64,000 bases of DNA, taken from positions 49,772 through 113,771 of the forward strand of contig JAFWQJ010000079.1 of the NCBI GenBank assembly GCA_017545185.1. Direction: 5' to 3'. Positions 24,899 to 32,663 of this stretch are shown one piece after another. Made by a program: the position numbers and the translations under genes. Source of the DNA: Oscillospiraceae bacterium. Its GTDB lineage: Bacteria; Bacillota; Clostridia; Oscillospirales; Ruminococcaceae. Position 1 is the stretch's first letter. The number at the start of each line of letters is the position of its first letter. Below the pieces are notes generated by a model. It worked only from the letters and a program-made list of their open reading frames with translations, was not told the origin of the DNA and did no database searches.

Positions 24899-27241
24899 CT
24901 ACTGCGCAAGGATCAGACGCTTCAGGCATGTCGCATCCTTCGCGTCCAGCTTGCCGTCGCCGCTGAAATCAAACAGCGCGGCGGTCTCTGCATCCTCAAA
25001 CGGCTTCTGCGCGGTCAGATGCTTCATCAGGCGGGTGAGCTGTGCCACGGTATAGACCTTTGCGGGCTTGGTGCCGTCCGGCTCCGTTCCGCCGACCAGC
25101 TTGCCGCTTGCATACACGCAGACATTCGGGCAGCGCTCCGCGACCTCGACACCGCTGACCAGCGTATCGTATTCCTCGCCGAGTTCTTTCATTCCTTTCA
25201 GGCTCCAGTCGTTCGACGGGTCAAAATTGTCGCCGTAGAACATGCCGAGGATCAGCTGCACCTTTTTGTTGGAGTTCGCGATCGCGTAATCCGGCCACGA
25301 GATCTCCACGTAATAGATCTTGTCCTTGTAATGCTGCACCTCGGAGATCACGGCCTTTTTGCCGCTGACCTCGGTCTGCACCTGATCGTAAGGGCACTGA
25401 AGAACAAAGCTGCCCGGAATGCCGTCGTTCTTTTCAAATTCGCTGACATCGAAATAGTAGCGGATCGAAAGATCGGTATGCGGCTCCAGCGCATCGGTAT
25501 TCACAAAGAACGTCAGCTTTGTGGTACCCGCACCGGTGCTCTCCGGCGCGTCCATGTAGTAGCCGGACACCCAGAAATCGCTGCCGGAAAACAGCGTCGT
25601 ATCATCCTGCTTTTCCTCCGGCGGGAAGTCCGCGACCGGCTTCATGGTGTCGTCGCCGTAGCGCGCATACAGTCCGGCGGATGCGCCGACGAATGCCGCA
25701 TTGTAGTCGATCGTGACCTCGTTATCAACCCAGTCGTTTGTCGTATCGCTGTGCTGGTCGGTCTTGCGCGGACCGCCGACCAGTGCGCCCCAGAGTACAT
25801 GCTTGTGCGTGCCGGGATCCTCCGCCATGGTCAGGCCGGACGCCGCACGGTGATGCGGGAACTTCGCGGAGTTTTCGCCGTAGCCGACCACGTAGCAGCG
25901 GTTGATCGGGTTGTCGCCGAGCAGATATTCCATCTGACCGAGCGCCCAGTCGGAGAAGTGATAATCCTTCTGGGTCTCGTCGTAGACATCCTTGCCGTTC
26001 TTGTATTTGTCGTAGACCAGTGCGCAGAACTGCGCCGCAGCATTGTAGCGTACGGAGCCCCATTCGTCCATGAAGAAGAATCCGCCGGGCGTATCCTTCG
26101 AGCCGGATGCATAGAAGTTCAGTGCCTTCGCCTCCTGCAGCCAGAAGTCCAGCTTTTCATACTGTCCTCTGCCGGTCGCGACGCGCGCCTCCTCGCAGAT
26201 CTCCGGATATTCGTCCTGAATGCGGCCGAAGATGATCGACACGCCGTTCCACATATCGTTCCAGCAGAGCACATATCCGGGCGGTGCGTAGTAGTCGTCA
26301 TATTTCAGGCAGAGATCGAGATATTTGTGATCCTTCGTAATGAGATACAGCCAGCCGCCCGCAAAGCAGTAGTCATCCTCCCACTTCTTGGACTCGTAGA
26401 ACGCGGCAGGGCCGTCATCCGATTTCAGGACCGCCTTGTCGCAGTCCGAAGCGAACTGATACAGTGCCTTTGCATAGTCAAGACACTTGTCCGCATAGTC
26501 CGGATCGGTCTCTTTGAAATTGCAGTAGTTGATCGCAAGGCAGGCCGCTGCCTCGGAGACAACGCAGGTCGCAGGCTTATCCGCCGTGACAAAGAACGCC
26601 GGACGGTGCATCGCGTCGATCTCCGGTGACTGCCAGTATCTGTGATCCTCCGCGCCGTCGCCGACCTGATGACAGAACGCAATGACCTCGCCGTCTGCCT
26701 TGCGGAAGGTGCTGCGCATGAAGTAGTCGCAGAAATGCCGCAGGATCGTTTCGGTATGCGCGGCCTCGCCGATCTTCTCGTAGGAATCGCGGAACTCGTA
26801 ATAGCCCCATGACACGATCGAGCCGGCATAGGTCTCCGGCATACCGAATTTGACATGGTCGCCCGCATCGTGGAATCCGCCGGAAACGTCAATGAACCCG
26901 TCACCGTCCGGATCAAGAATATCCTTGTTCGTCTGCATAAACGACGCGCTCATGTTCGTGCCGGTCAGATCCTCGATCGGCTGCATCGGCACCTTTGCGT
27001 CATAGATATGACAGTTGCCGCGCCATGCAAGACGGCTCTGCTCGGTCACATCCGTGCCGCACATATTCGCGTCGTAGAAATACAGCGAATACTGCAGGAG
27101 CTTTGCAAAATTCTTGTCTGTTTCCTCGTAGTCCGCCTTGTTCGGCGTCGCAGCAGCGAACGCATGAAGCGGGACCGCGGAAAACAGCATCGCCGCACTG
27201 AGCGCCAGCGCAGCAAGCTTTTTCTGTTTCATAGATTTCAT
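24899..27241 (-). CDS. GH9 cellulase with CBM3-like module and dockerin
   Basis: 780-residue secreted endoglucanase. Signal peptide ends near AFAA. The GH9 domain (about 35-500) shows catalytic Asp residues in SGGFHDAGDHVKFG and the acid Glu in NDWVDNEVTIDYN. A CBM3c-like beta module follows (about 520-700), the usual partner of processive theme B GH9 enzymes. The C-terminus is a dockerin with one clear calcium loop (FDFSGDGKLDAKDATCLKRLIL); the first loop is degenerate (DGTKPAKVYTVAQLTRLM). It acts on cellulose outside the cell, attached to the scaffold. The start follows GGGGGAGAAAGG. A MIF-like gene follows 24 bases later. Its promoter and leader are almost identical to those of the next gene upstream. 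Confidence 0.95.
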   Translation of the reverse strand: MKSMKQKKLAALALSAAMLFSAVPLHAFAAATPNKADYEETDKNFAKLLQYSLYFYDANMCGTDVTEQSRLAWRGNCHIYDAKVPMQPIEDLTGTNMSASFMQTNKDILDPDGDGFIDVSGGFHDAGDHVKFGMPETYAGSIVSWGYYEFRDSYEKIGEAAHTETILRHFCDYFMRSTFRKADGEVIAFCHQVGDGAEDHRYWQSPEIDAMHRPAFFVTADKPATCVVSEAAACLAINYCNFKETDPDYADKCLDYAKALYQFASDCDKAVLKSDDGPAAFYESKKWEDDYCFAGGWLYLITKDHKYLDLCLKYDDYYAPPGYVLCWNDMWNGVSIIFGRIQDEYPEICEEARVATGRGQYEKLDFWLQEAKALNFYASGSKDTPGGFFFMDEWGSVRYNAAAQFCALVYDKYKNGKDVYDETQKDYHFSDWALGQMEYLLGDNPINRCYVVGYGENSAKFPHHRAASGLTMAEDPGTHKHVLWGALVGGPRKTDQHSDTTNDWVDNEVTIDYNAAFVGASAGLYARYGDDTMKPVADFPPEEKQDDTTLFSGSDFWVSGYYMDAPESTGAGTTKLTFFVNTDALEPHTDLSIRYYFDVSEFEKNDGIPGSFVLQCPYDQVQTEVSGKKAVISEVQHYKDKIYYVEISWPDYAIANSNKKVQLILGMFYGDNFDPSNDWSLKGMKELGEEYDTLVSGVEVAERCPNVCVYASGKLVGGTEPDGTKPAKVYTVAQLTRLMKHLTAQKPFEDAETAALFDFSGDGKLDAKDATCLKRLILAQ

Positions 27242-27258
27242 CCTTTCTCCCCCGGATC

Positions 27259-27274
27259 GTCACCTTCCCGTGAC
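27259..27274 (-). promoter_or_regulatory. Conserved leader hairpin of the GH9 mRNA
   Basis: GTCAC, loop GGGAAG, GTGAC on the minus strand, within the first 30 bases of the predicted transcript. The cohesin-dockerin gene has the same element with a pair-preserving change. Confidence 0.5.
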
Positions 27275-27281
27275 TGCTTTT

Positions 27282-27310
27282 ATTTTACCGTATTAAACCC
27301 GCTTTGTCAA
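27282..27310 (-). promoter_or_regulatory. Sigma-A promoter of the GH9 operon
   Basis: TTGACA, 17 bases, TAAAAT on the minus strand. Flanks (GCTATTGACAAA and AATAAAAGCAGTCA) are shared with the next promoter. Confidence 0.8.
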
Positions 27311-27334
27311 TAGCATTCCTGCAGTTTTTCACGC

Positions 27335-27365
27335 AAAAACGCACGGCATGCTGAATACCGTGCGT
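27335..27365 (-). terminator. Terminator of the cohesin-dockerin gene
   Basis: ACGCACGG pairs with CCGTGCGT on the minus strand, followed by TTTTTG. Confidence 0.85.
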
Positions 27366-27372
27366 CCTGTGC

Positions 27373-28269
27373 TTATTCTGCGGATTCCTTTTCGGACTGC
27401 CGCTGAAGGTCATAGCTCTCATTGGAGATATGCACCGACGGGTACTGCGGCTGCTTGCCGAGGATCTCCTCCCATGTGATATCCTTGAGTGCCGTCTGCT
27501 CCGTATAGTATTTCAGCAGGAGCTGAACGTCGATGATATCGACATTGCCGTCCTCGTCGATATCGGCGATCTTCCGGTGATCCTCCGCCAGTGCTGATGC
27601 ACGGCCGGAAAGCGTTGTCACATACTCTTTCAGAAGCTGCTGCACATCATCCACGCCGACCGAGCGCGTAAAATTCATATCGCCCTTGTCAAAGCGCATA
27701 TCATCGTGATATCCGCCGATCTCTATATAGCCGTCCGCGATATTGTATGCGATATCGCCGGAAGCACCGGAGAGCTTCTGCACCTCTGTCTTGACCGGAT
27801 ATTTGTCACCCATCTTTGCATTGGCAGAAACTGCAAATATGACTGAAAACAGAATGCCGTCCTCCCGGATCGGCTGCTCGCTGTGAACGGAGACCTTCAG
27901 CGCACGGTTCTCCTCATCGAGCACAAAGCTTGCGTCGCTGTCCGCAAGAATGTCTCCTTTTATCGCAGGTTCTCCTTTTGCATTCAGCTCAATCCGCAGA
28001 ATCTCCGGGTAGTACAGCGTGAGCTCAATATCCTGAATGCCCTCTTTCAGATTCCAGAGCTCCACATCATAGGAATCCAGCCTGAACTCTGTATACCGCG
28101 GATCGAACCTGCTTTCCTTCGCGGCTACGATATTGACGCAGCGCTCATCCAGGTCATAATTATCCGGATTGACCTCAATCTTGAACGCTTCCGCAGGAAT
28201 CGCACGGAACACCGTGCAGGCCGTCAATGCAGCAAACAGTGCTGCCGCCGTCTTTTTGTGCTTCATCAT
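27373..28269 (-). CDS. Cohesin-like/dockerin adaptor protein (ScaC-like)
   Basis: About 298 residues. Signal peptide; then a beta domain (about 45-185) with the cohesin pattern: ELTLYYPEILRIE, NRALKVSVHSEQPIREDGILFSVIF, AKMGDKYPVKTEVQKL and a closing DGYIEIGG. A dockerin follows with two loops (DMNFTRSVGVDDVQQLL and DIDEDGNVDIIDVQLLL) and a short hydrophilic tail. A cohesin plus a dockerin in one small protein is the plan of the adaptor scaffoldin ScaC of Ruminococcus flavefaciens, which changes which enzymes a scaffold binds. The cohesin call rests on pattern, not on a search. Three consecutive ATGs lie after AAAAGGATA; the middle one is chosen by spacing. Confidence 0.7.
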   Translation of the reverse strand: MMKHKKTAAALFAALTACTVFRAIPAEAFKIEVNPDNYDLDERCVNIVAAKESRFDPRYTEFRLDSYDVELWNLKEGIQDIELTLYYPEILRIELNAKGEPAIKGDILADSDASFVLDEENRALKVSVHSEQPIREDGILFSVIFAVSANAKMGDKYPVKTEVQKLSGASGDIAYNIADGYIEIGGYHDDMRFDKGDMNFTRSVGVDDVQQLLKEYVTTLSGRASALAEDHRKIADIDEDGNVDIIDVQLLLKYYTEQTALKDITWEEILGKQPQYPSVHISNESYDLQRQSEKESAE

Positions 28270-28299
28270 CATTATCCTTTTCCTTTCGCCCCCCGGCTT

Positions 28300-28315
28300 G
28301 TCACCTTTTCATGAC
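28300..28315 (-). promoter_or_regulatory. Conserved leader hairpin of the adaptor mRNA
   Basis: GTCAT, loop GAAAAG, GTGAC on the minus strand. Relative to the GH9 copy a C-G pair has become U-G. Confidence 0.5.
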
Positions 28316-28322
28316 TGCTTTT

Positions 28323-28351
28323 ATTGTACCGCATCAGCAGCAGTTTGTCAA
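28323..28351 (-). promoter_or_regulatory. Sigma-A promoter of the cohesin-dockerin gene
   Basis: TTGACA, 17 bases, TACAAT on the minus strand, with the same flanks as the GH9 promoter. Confidence 0.85.
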
Positions 28352-28383
28352 TAGCAAATACTCGTAATTTGACAGATAAAGAA

Positions 28384-28409
28384 CACGGTACCCTATGAAA
28401 GGTACCGTG
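28384..28409 (-). terminator. Hairpin after the small membrane protein gene
   Basis: CACGGTACC pairs with GGTACCGTG on the minus strand. The following TTCTTTAT is only moderately T-rich. Confidence 0.6.
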
Positions 28410-28413
28410 CAGT

Positions 28414-28962
28414 TCACTGATTCAGATAGGAAAGCAGCAGCGTATATGCGTTATAAAGCGGAACAGACTCGTCCGGCAGCGGTTCCATTGTGCTGAACAG
28501 ACCGCCGGGCAGTCCGCCTTGCGCCGTCATCGCCGTGTCAGTCAGCACGATATGTTTCCCGTTCATGACAGAGATTGTCATGCGCAATCTCTGCTCCGCG
28601 AACATGTAGCCGCCGTGCGGGGAAAGGGTGCTCTTTTTTTTGCGGATTCGTTTATAGCGTTCGATCTGAACATCACTGATATCGCTGAACGCGACTCGCT
28701 TTGTTCCGAACAGATGCTTTACCGTCACAAAGCCGTCCTCAACAGTGATCACGGTTCCGAGCAGCTGCTCCGCAAAATACAGGCAGGAAGCAGCAGTCAG
28801 CAGAACCATGATGCCTGCAAAAGGCAGAGTCAGCCAAAGCGGCATTTTGTCCGCCTTTTCTGCGATCAGGCAGAATAAGCAAATAGCCTGAAACCAGAGG
28901 ATGATCGAAACAATCGAAATGATCTTGACGGCTGTATTCTCATGTTTGATCTTGAAACACAT
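28414..28962 (-). CDS. Small membrane protein with PH-like domain, function unknown
   Basis: 182 residues. Two membrane helices (about 15-35 and 45-65) are followed by a soluble beta-rich part (TVITVEDGFVTVKHLFGTKRVAFSDISDVQIERY) whose pattern resembles bacterial PH-like domains. No family was recognised with certainty. The start follows AGAAAGGAAAG. The in-frame extension upstream has no ribosome binding site and overlaps the promoter, so it is rejected. Flanked by its own promoter and a hairpin, it appears monocistronic. Confidence 0.75.
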   Translation of the reverse strand: MCFKIKHENTAVKIISIVSIILWFQAICLFCLIAEKADKMPLWLTLPFAGIMVLLTAASCLYFAEQLLGTVITVEDGFVTVKHLFGTKRVAFSDISDVQIERYKRIRKKKSTLSPHGGYMFAEQRLRMTISVMNGKHIVLTDTAMTAQGGLPGGLFSTMEPLPDESVPLYNAYTLLLSYLNQ

Positions 28963-29021
28963 GATGACTTTCCTTTCTGTCTGGAAAAATGTCGTGCGGC
29001 AGATGCGCTGCCGTTTCATAT

Positions 29022-29050
29022 ATAATACCATTAACTTGAGAAAAAGTCAA
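29022..29050 (-). promoter_or_regulatory. Sigma-A promoter of the small membrane protein gene
   Basis: TTGACT, 17 bases, TATTAT on the minus strand. Confidence 0.8.
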
Positions 29051-29060
29051 GGGACAAGCT

Positions 29061-29085
29061 GCATTTTTGCTGCACGCAAGGGCTG
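29061..29085 (+). repeat. 25-base direct repeat, copy 1
   Basis: Begins GCATTTTTGCTGC and matches positions 29,978-30,002 at 23 of 25 bases. It lies upstream of the minus-strand promoter at 29,022-29,050. Confidence 0.7.
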
Positions 29086-29113
29086 CAATGTGAACGGTTT
29101 TCCGGAAATCTCC

Positions 29114-29776
29114 TCACTGATCCGCATCGTCGGATTCAGTCATCTGCGCAGCGACTTCCTGAAAGATCATCTGATAGAGTTTGTAATCCCAGCTCTCCTG
29201 ATCCATGTCCTCTCTCAGCCATGACCCGACTGTTTTGTCGTCATAGGTATAGATTCCGTACTCAGAAAAGGTAAAATCCCATGTTTCTTCATTTGACCGC
29301 TTCGTGAGATATAAAAGGTACTTTTCTCCGATCACAGACGGCTTTTCATTGGAAAAACTGATGATACAATCCGTGGTCGTTCCGTCCTCCTCATACCAGA
29401 CCCAGTTATAGTGATATTCATTGATGTCAAGTGTATCTCCCTCCTGAATATCACCCGCTAAGACCCGATCGACTTTGTAGGTAACCACTGTACGTCCGCT
29501 GCCTGCCAGCATCCTATCAAGATTGGCATCATAGGACTTATCAATAAATTGTTCCTTTTCCGCAATCGGTTCCGCAATCACAACTACATCTGAACAGTTC
29601 ACCAGTTCCGAATACGATTCCGGCAGCCTTCTGTCCATTGTACTGCTGCCGCCGGTGTAATAAACCGGCAATTCCGGCTCCGCTTTGCTGTCAGCCGGCG
29701 ATTCTGTCTCCGCTATGCTGCCGCAGGCTGTAAGGCAGCAAATACCAATCATGACAAACGGAAATAATCTTTTCAT
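29114..29776 (-). CDS. Putative lipoprotein of unknown function
   Basis: About 220 residues. The signal peptide ends in a lipobox (ICCLTACGS), giving a lipid-anchored Cys at about residue 18. The rest is an acidic domain with a repeated pattern of aromatic and acidic residues (VDRVLAGDIQEGDTLDINEYHY, GEKYLLYLTKRSNE). The segment on turnover of expression cost (VLAGDIQEGDTL, SVIGEKYLLYL) resembles beta-rich lipoproteins common in Firmicutes, but no named family was recognised. Three ATGs follow GGGAGG; the third, at a 7-base distance, is chosen. No terminator is evident. Confidence 0.75.
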   Translation of the reverse strand: MKRLFPFVMIGICCLTACGSIAETESPADSKAEPELPVYYTGGSSTMDRRLPESYSELVNCSDVVVIAEPIAEKEQFIDKSYDANLDRMLAGSGRTVVTYKVDRVLAGDIQEGDTLDINEYHYNWVWYEEDGTTTDCIISFSNEKPSVIGEKYLLYLTKRSNEETWDFTFSEYGIYTYDDKTVGSWLREDMDQESWDYKLYQMIFQEVAAQMTESDDADQ

Positions 29777-29977
29777 CATCATACCTCCCGTTGATACCCT
29801 GTTCCGCACAGCATGGATCACAGCAATTTGGAATCTCATAAATACAGTATGGAAAAAGCCGCCTCCGGTTACTTACAATGATACCAGAAAAGCAGACGGA
29901 TGTCAAGTGCGCCGCGCTGATTTATTCCGCTCTCCGCATCGCAGGATTTCCGCTGAACCCCGGCGGAGCGCTCTGCG

Positions 29978-30002
29978 GCATTTTTGCTGCCCGCAAGGGT
30001 TG
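29978..30002 (+). repeat. 25-base direct repeat, copy 2
   Basis: Matches positions 29,061-29,085 at 23 of 25 bases. It ends at the -35 box of the RiPP operon promoter. Confidence 0.7.
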
Positions 30003-30028
30003 AAATTCGCTTCAAAATATGCTATACT
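30000..30028 (+). promoter_or_regulatory. Sigma-A promoter of the RiPP candidate operon
   Basis: TTGAAA, 17 bases, TATACT, about 38 bases before the small peptide start. Confidence 0.8.
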
Positions 30029-30065
30029 GAATCAGATACCGCACAAAAAATGCGAGGTGATGATC

Positions 30066-30221
30066 ATGTTTGAAATGGAACTTCTGACGGATGCGGCGGC
30101 GGCTTCTTCCCGCACGGAAAGCTGCGTGCCTGACTGTCCCTGCCAGCCCGATCAGCGGGAAAACGAATGCTGGCCGTATTTCGTGGACGAGCCGAAAAAC
30201 ACCGATGCTGCGGCTGAATGA
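30066..30221 (+). CDS. Candidate RiPP precursor peptide with four cysteines
   Basis: 51-residue peptide. The leader-like part (MFEMELLTDAAAASS) is acidic and Ala/Ser-rich. The core-like part holds Cys at 20, 24, 26 and 35 (SCVPDCPCQPDQ, NECWPYF) and ends in an acidic tail. GAGG lies 8 bases before the chosen ATG, and a strong promoter lies upstream. Its last 17 bases overlap the start of a radical SAM maturase gene, so the two are translationally coupled. Cys-rich peptides beside an RRE-radical SAM-SPASM protein are usually substrates for thioether or other side-chain cross-links. The peptide matches no class that I can name. Confidence 0.7.
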   Translation: MFEMELLTDAAAASSRTESCVPDCPCQPDQRENECWPYFVDEPKNTDAAAE

Positions 30222-31401
30222 CGGCATCTATCCGGTCAGCGGCAAGGCAAAGGACTGTCTCTATGATCTGAACCGGAAAAGGCTCTGGCAGATCGGGAAG
30301 GATACCGCCGGACTGATTCGCCGCTGCATCACAGAGCCGGACGCCCGGTTTTCCCCGGCGGAGCAGGCTGCGATCAAAAAGCTGAAGGACGCGGACATTC
30401 TCACGGAGGGCAAAGGCGGGATCCCGGATATCACGGCGCTTCGCCGGAAACCGGTGATCCGTGCCGCATGGATTGAGGTCTGCACGGGCTGCAATCTGCG
30501 CTGCATCCACTGCTATAACGGCGAACAGCCGCAGTTGCAGATGCCCCTGCAGGATTTCCGCGAAGTCTGCGAAACGCTTTCCGCATCCGGCATTCAGCGC
30601 GTGCAGCTGATTGGCGGCGAGCCGTTCTCTCACCCGGATATCATCAGGATGATGCAGACCGCTGCCGATGCGATTTCCTCTGTCGAGATCTTCACGAACG
30701 GCACGCTGCTCACCGATGAACACTGTGCCGTCATGAAGGCGCACAGGATCCGCGCGGCGCTGTCGGTGTATTCCTACCGGGACGATATGCACGATGCGGT
30801 CACGGGGATCCCCGGCTCACATCGGAAAACGGAGCAGGCGATCGCGATGCTCGCCGCATACGGCATCCCGCACCGGATCGCGCCGATCAGGATGAAAGGC
30901 ATCGCGATCGGCGAACGCGGCGGAAAGCCCTATCAGCTGGCGGATGCGGATATCGTCCGCACGGCAGGACGCGGCACTCTGCGGCTGCTGGATGCGCAGC
31001 TGCTACGCGAAAAGCTGATCACCAGAGAAACCTTCCGCAGACCGCCTGACCCCGAAAAGATCATCGCGGCAGTCAGCGGGCATTCATGCTTTGCGCGGAA
31101 AATCTATGTTGCGGCAGACCTGACCGTTTATCCCTGCGTCATGGAGCGGCGCATCCTGCACGGGACGCTCCGCGGGCACACGCTTGACGGGATCCTGGAC
31201 CCTGCCGTCACGGGGATGAACAAGGATCATGTCACCGGCTGCAAAGACTGCGAATACCGCTATGCCTGCAGCGACTGCCGCCCGGATTCGCTGTCCGGTG
31301 ATCCCGCAGCAAAGCCTTACTACTGTACCTATGACGAGCAGCGCGGCGTCTGGCTTGAGCCTGATGCATTCATTGAAGCGCTGCTCCAGCAACAACAATA
31401 A
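30205..31401 (+). CDS. RRE-radical SAM-SPASM peptide maturase
   Basis: 398 residues. Residues 1-75 (LNDGIYPVSGKAKDCLYDLN, WQIGKDTAGLIRRCI, AAIKKLKDADILTEG) resemble a PqqD-type winged-helix peptide recognition element. The radical SAM core carries the iron-sulfur motif CNLRCIHC (about 98-105) and GGEPFSHPD. The C-terminal SPASM region has clustered cysteines for auxiliary clusters (GHSCFARK, YPCVMERR, GCKDCEYRYACSDCRPD). Such enzymes cross-link or otherwise modify ribosomal peptides. The 51-residue peptide encoded just upstream, with overlapping reading frames, is the evident substrate. The ribosome binding site is weak (GACGAG), consistent with coupled translation. HflX follows 11 bases later. 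No transporter or protease gene is adjacent. Confidence 0.88.
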   Translation: MLRLNDGIYPVSGKAKDCLYDLNRKRLWQIGKDTAGLIRRCITEPDARFSPAEQAAIKKLKDADILTEGKGGIPDITALRRKPVIRAAWIEVCTGCNLRCIHCYNGEQPQLQMPLQDFREVCETLSASGIQRVQLIGGEPFSHPDIIRMMQTAADAISSVEIFTNGTLLTDEHCAVMKAHRIRAALSVYSYRDDMHDAVTGIPGSHRKTEQAIAMLAAYGIPHRIAPIRMKGIAIGERGGKPYQLADADIVRTAGRGTLRLLDAQLLREKLITRETFRRPPDPEKIIAAVSGHSCFARKIYVAADLTVYPCVMERRILHGTLRGHTLDGILDPAVTGMNKDHVTGCKDCEYRYACSDCRPDSLSGDPAAKPYYCTYDEQRGVWLEPDAFIEALLQQQQ

Positions 31402-31412
31402 AGGGGTGCTGT

Positions 31413-32663
31413 ATGCACGAAAATTTACAGGAGGTATCCGCGCCGAGAGCGATCTTAGTCGGGCTGGATACCGGAGAATATGACGCGGAGATCTCCATGC
31501 AGGAGCTTTCCGCGCTGGCAGAGACCGCCGGCTGCGAGGTGCTGCGCTGTGTCATCCAGCCGCGGAGCAATCCCGAGGCCGCGACCTGCATCGGCAGCGG
31601 CAAGCTGGAAGAAGTCAAAGCACTGACCGAAGCACTCGAAGCGGACATGCTCATTTTTGATACCGAGCTGACCGGCATTCAGCTGCGCAATCTGACCGAT
31701 GCGACCGACTGCAGGATCATTGACCGCACCATGCTGATCCTCGACATTTTTGCCGGACGCGCAAGAACCGCAGAGGGCAAGGTACAGGTCTCGCTCGCGC
31801 AGTACAAATACCGGCTGAGCCGTCTGACCGGCAGCGGGACCGCACTGTCAAGATTAGGCGGCGGCATCGGGACACGCGGCCCCGGTGAGACCAAGCTGGA
31901 AACCGACCGCCGGCATATCCGCACGCGCATTTCCACACTGGAACACGCGCTCAAAGAAATGGAAAAGCACCGGAAATTCCTCGGGATCCGCCGCAAAAAG
32001 GACGGCATCCTCACGGCCGCGATCGTCGGCTATACGAATGCGGGAAAGTCCACGCTGTTCAATATGCTGACGGATGCAGGCGTACTCGCCGAGAACAAGC
32101 TGTTCGCAACACTGGACGTCACCGCGCGGGCACTGGAGCTCCCCGACGGCAGAACGGTGCTGCTGTCCGATACCGTCGGGCTGATCCGCCGCCTGCCGCA
32201 TCATCTGGTCGAAGCGTTCCGTTCCACACTCGAGGAGACTGCGCAGGCCGACCTGATCCTGCACGTACTTGACGCTTCGGAGCCCGATATCCGCGAGCGG
32301 ATGCAGATCACGCAGGATCTTCTGAACGATCTCGGCTGCGCGGAGATCCCGCAGATCCATGTGCTGAATAAAGCGGACCTTGTTGACCTGAATCAGCACA
32401 ATGAGCCGGACACAGTCTGGATCAGCGCGAAAAACGGCACCGGCACCGACGAGCTGCTCCGCGCAATTTGTGCACATCTGCCGCAGACCGCCAAACGGAT
32501 GCGGCTCTGCATCCCTTATGCAGAGGGCGGCTTTCTACAGCTGCTCCGCGAGGAGGGCAAACTCTTTTCCGAGGAATATACCGCAGACGGCACGCTCGTC
32601 GATATCATGGTCGATGTGAAGCGGCAGAAAAAGGCCGCGGAATATGAGGTAAAGCCGGAATGA
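31413..32663 (+). CDS. hflX: Ribosome-associated GTPase HflX
   Basis: 416 residues. The N-terminal HflX domain (RAILVGLDTG, RSNPEAATCIGSGKLEEVK, FDTELTGIQLRNL) and coiled-coil linker precede a GTPase domain with G1 GYTNAGKST, G3 DTVGLI and G4 NKADL. The SRLGGGIGTRGPGETKLETD signature is diagnostic. HflX binds the 50S subunit and splits stalled ribosomes under stress. The start follows AAAGGGGTG. It is cotranscribed with the maturase upstream and overlaps glycerate kinase as ATGA. The association with a RiPP gene pair is unexpected and may be chance. Confidence 0.97.
   Translation: MHENLQEVSAPRAILVGLDTGEYDAEISMQELSALAETAGCEVLRCVIQPRSNPEAATCIGSGKLEEVKALTEALEADMLIFDTELTGIQLRNLTDATDCRIIDRTMLILDIFAGRARTAEGKVQVSLAQYKYRLSRLTGSGTALSRLGGGIGTRGPGETKLETDRRHIRTRISTLEHALKEMEKHRKFLGIRRKKDGILTAAIVGYTNAGKSTLFNMLTDAGVLAENKLFATLDVTARALELPDGRTVLLSDTVGLIRRLPHHLVEAFRSTLEETAQADLILHVLDASEPDIRERMQITQDLLNDLGCAEIPQIHVLNKADLVDLNQHNEPDTVWISAKNGTGTDELLRAICAHLPQTAKRMRLCIPYAEGGFLQLLREEGKLFSEEYTADGTLVDIMVDVKRQKKAAEYEVKPE

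Larger units (their letters stand above)
29777..30065. other. Divergent intergenic region
   Basis: 289 bases between the lipoprotein gene and the RiPP candidate. It contains the second copy of the 25-base repeat directly before the plus-strand promoter. No clear promoter was found for the lipoprotein gene. Confidence 0.5.
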
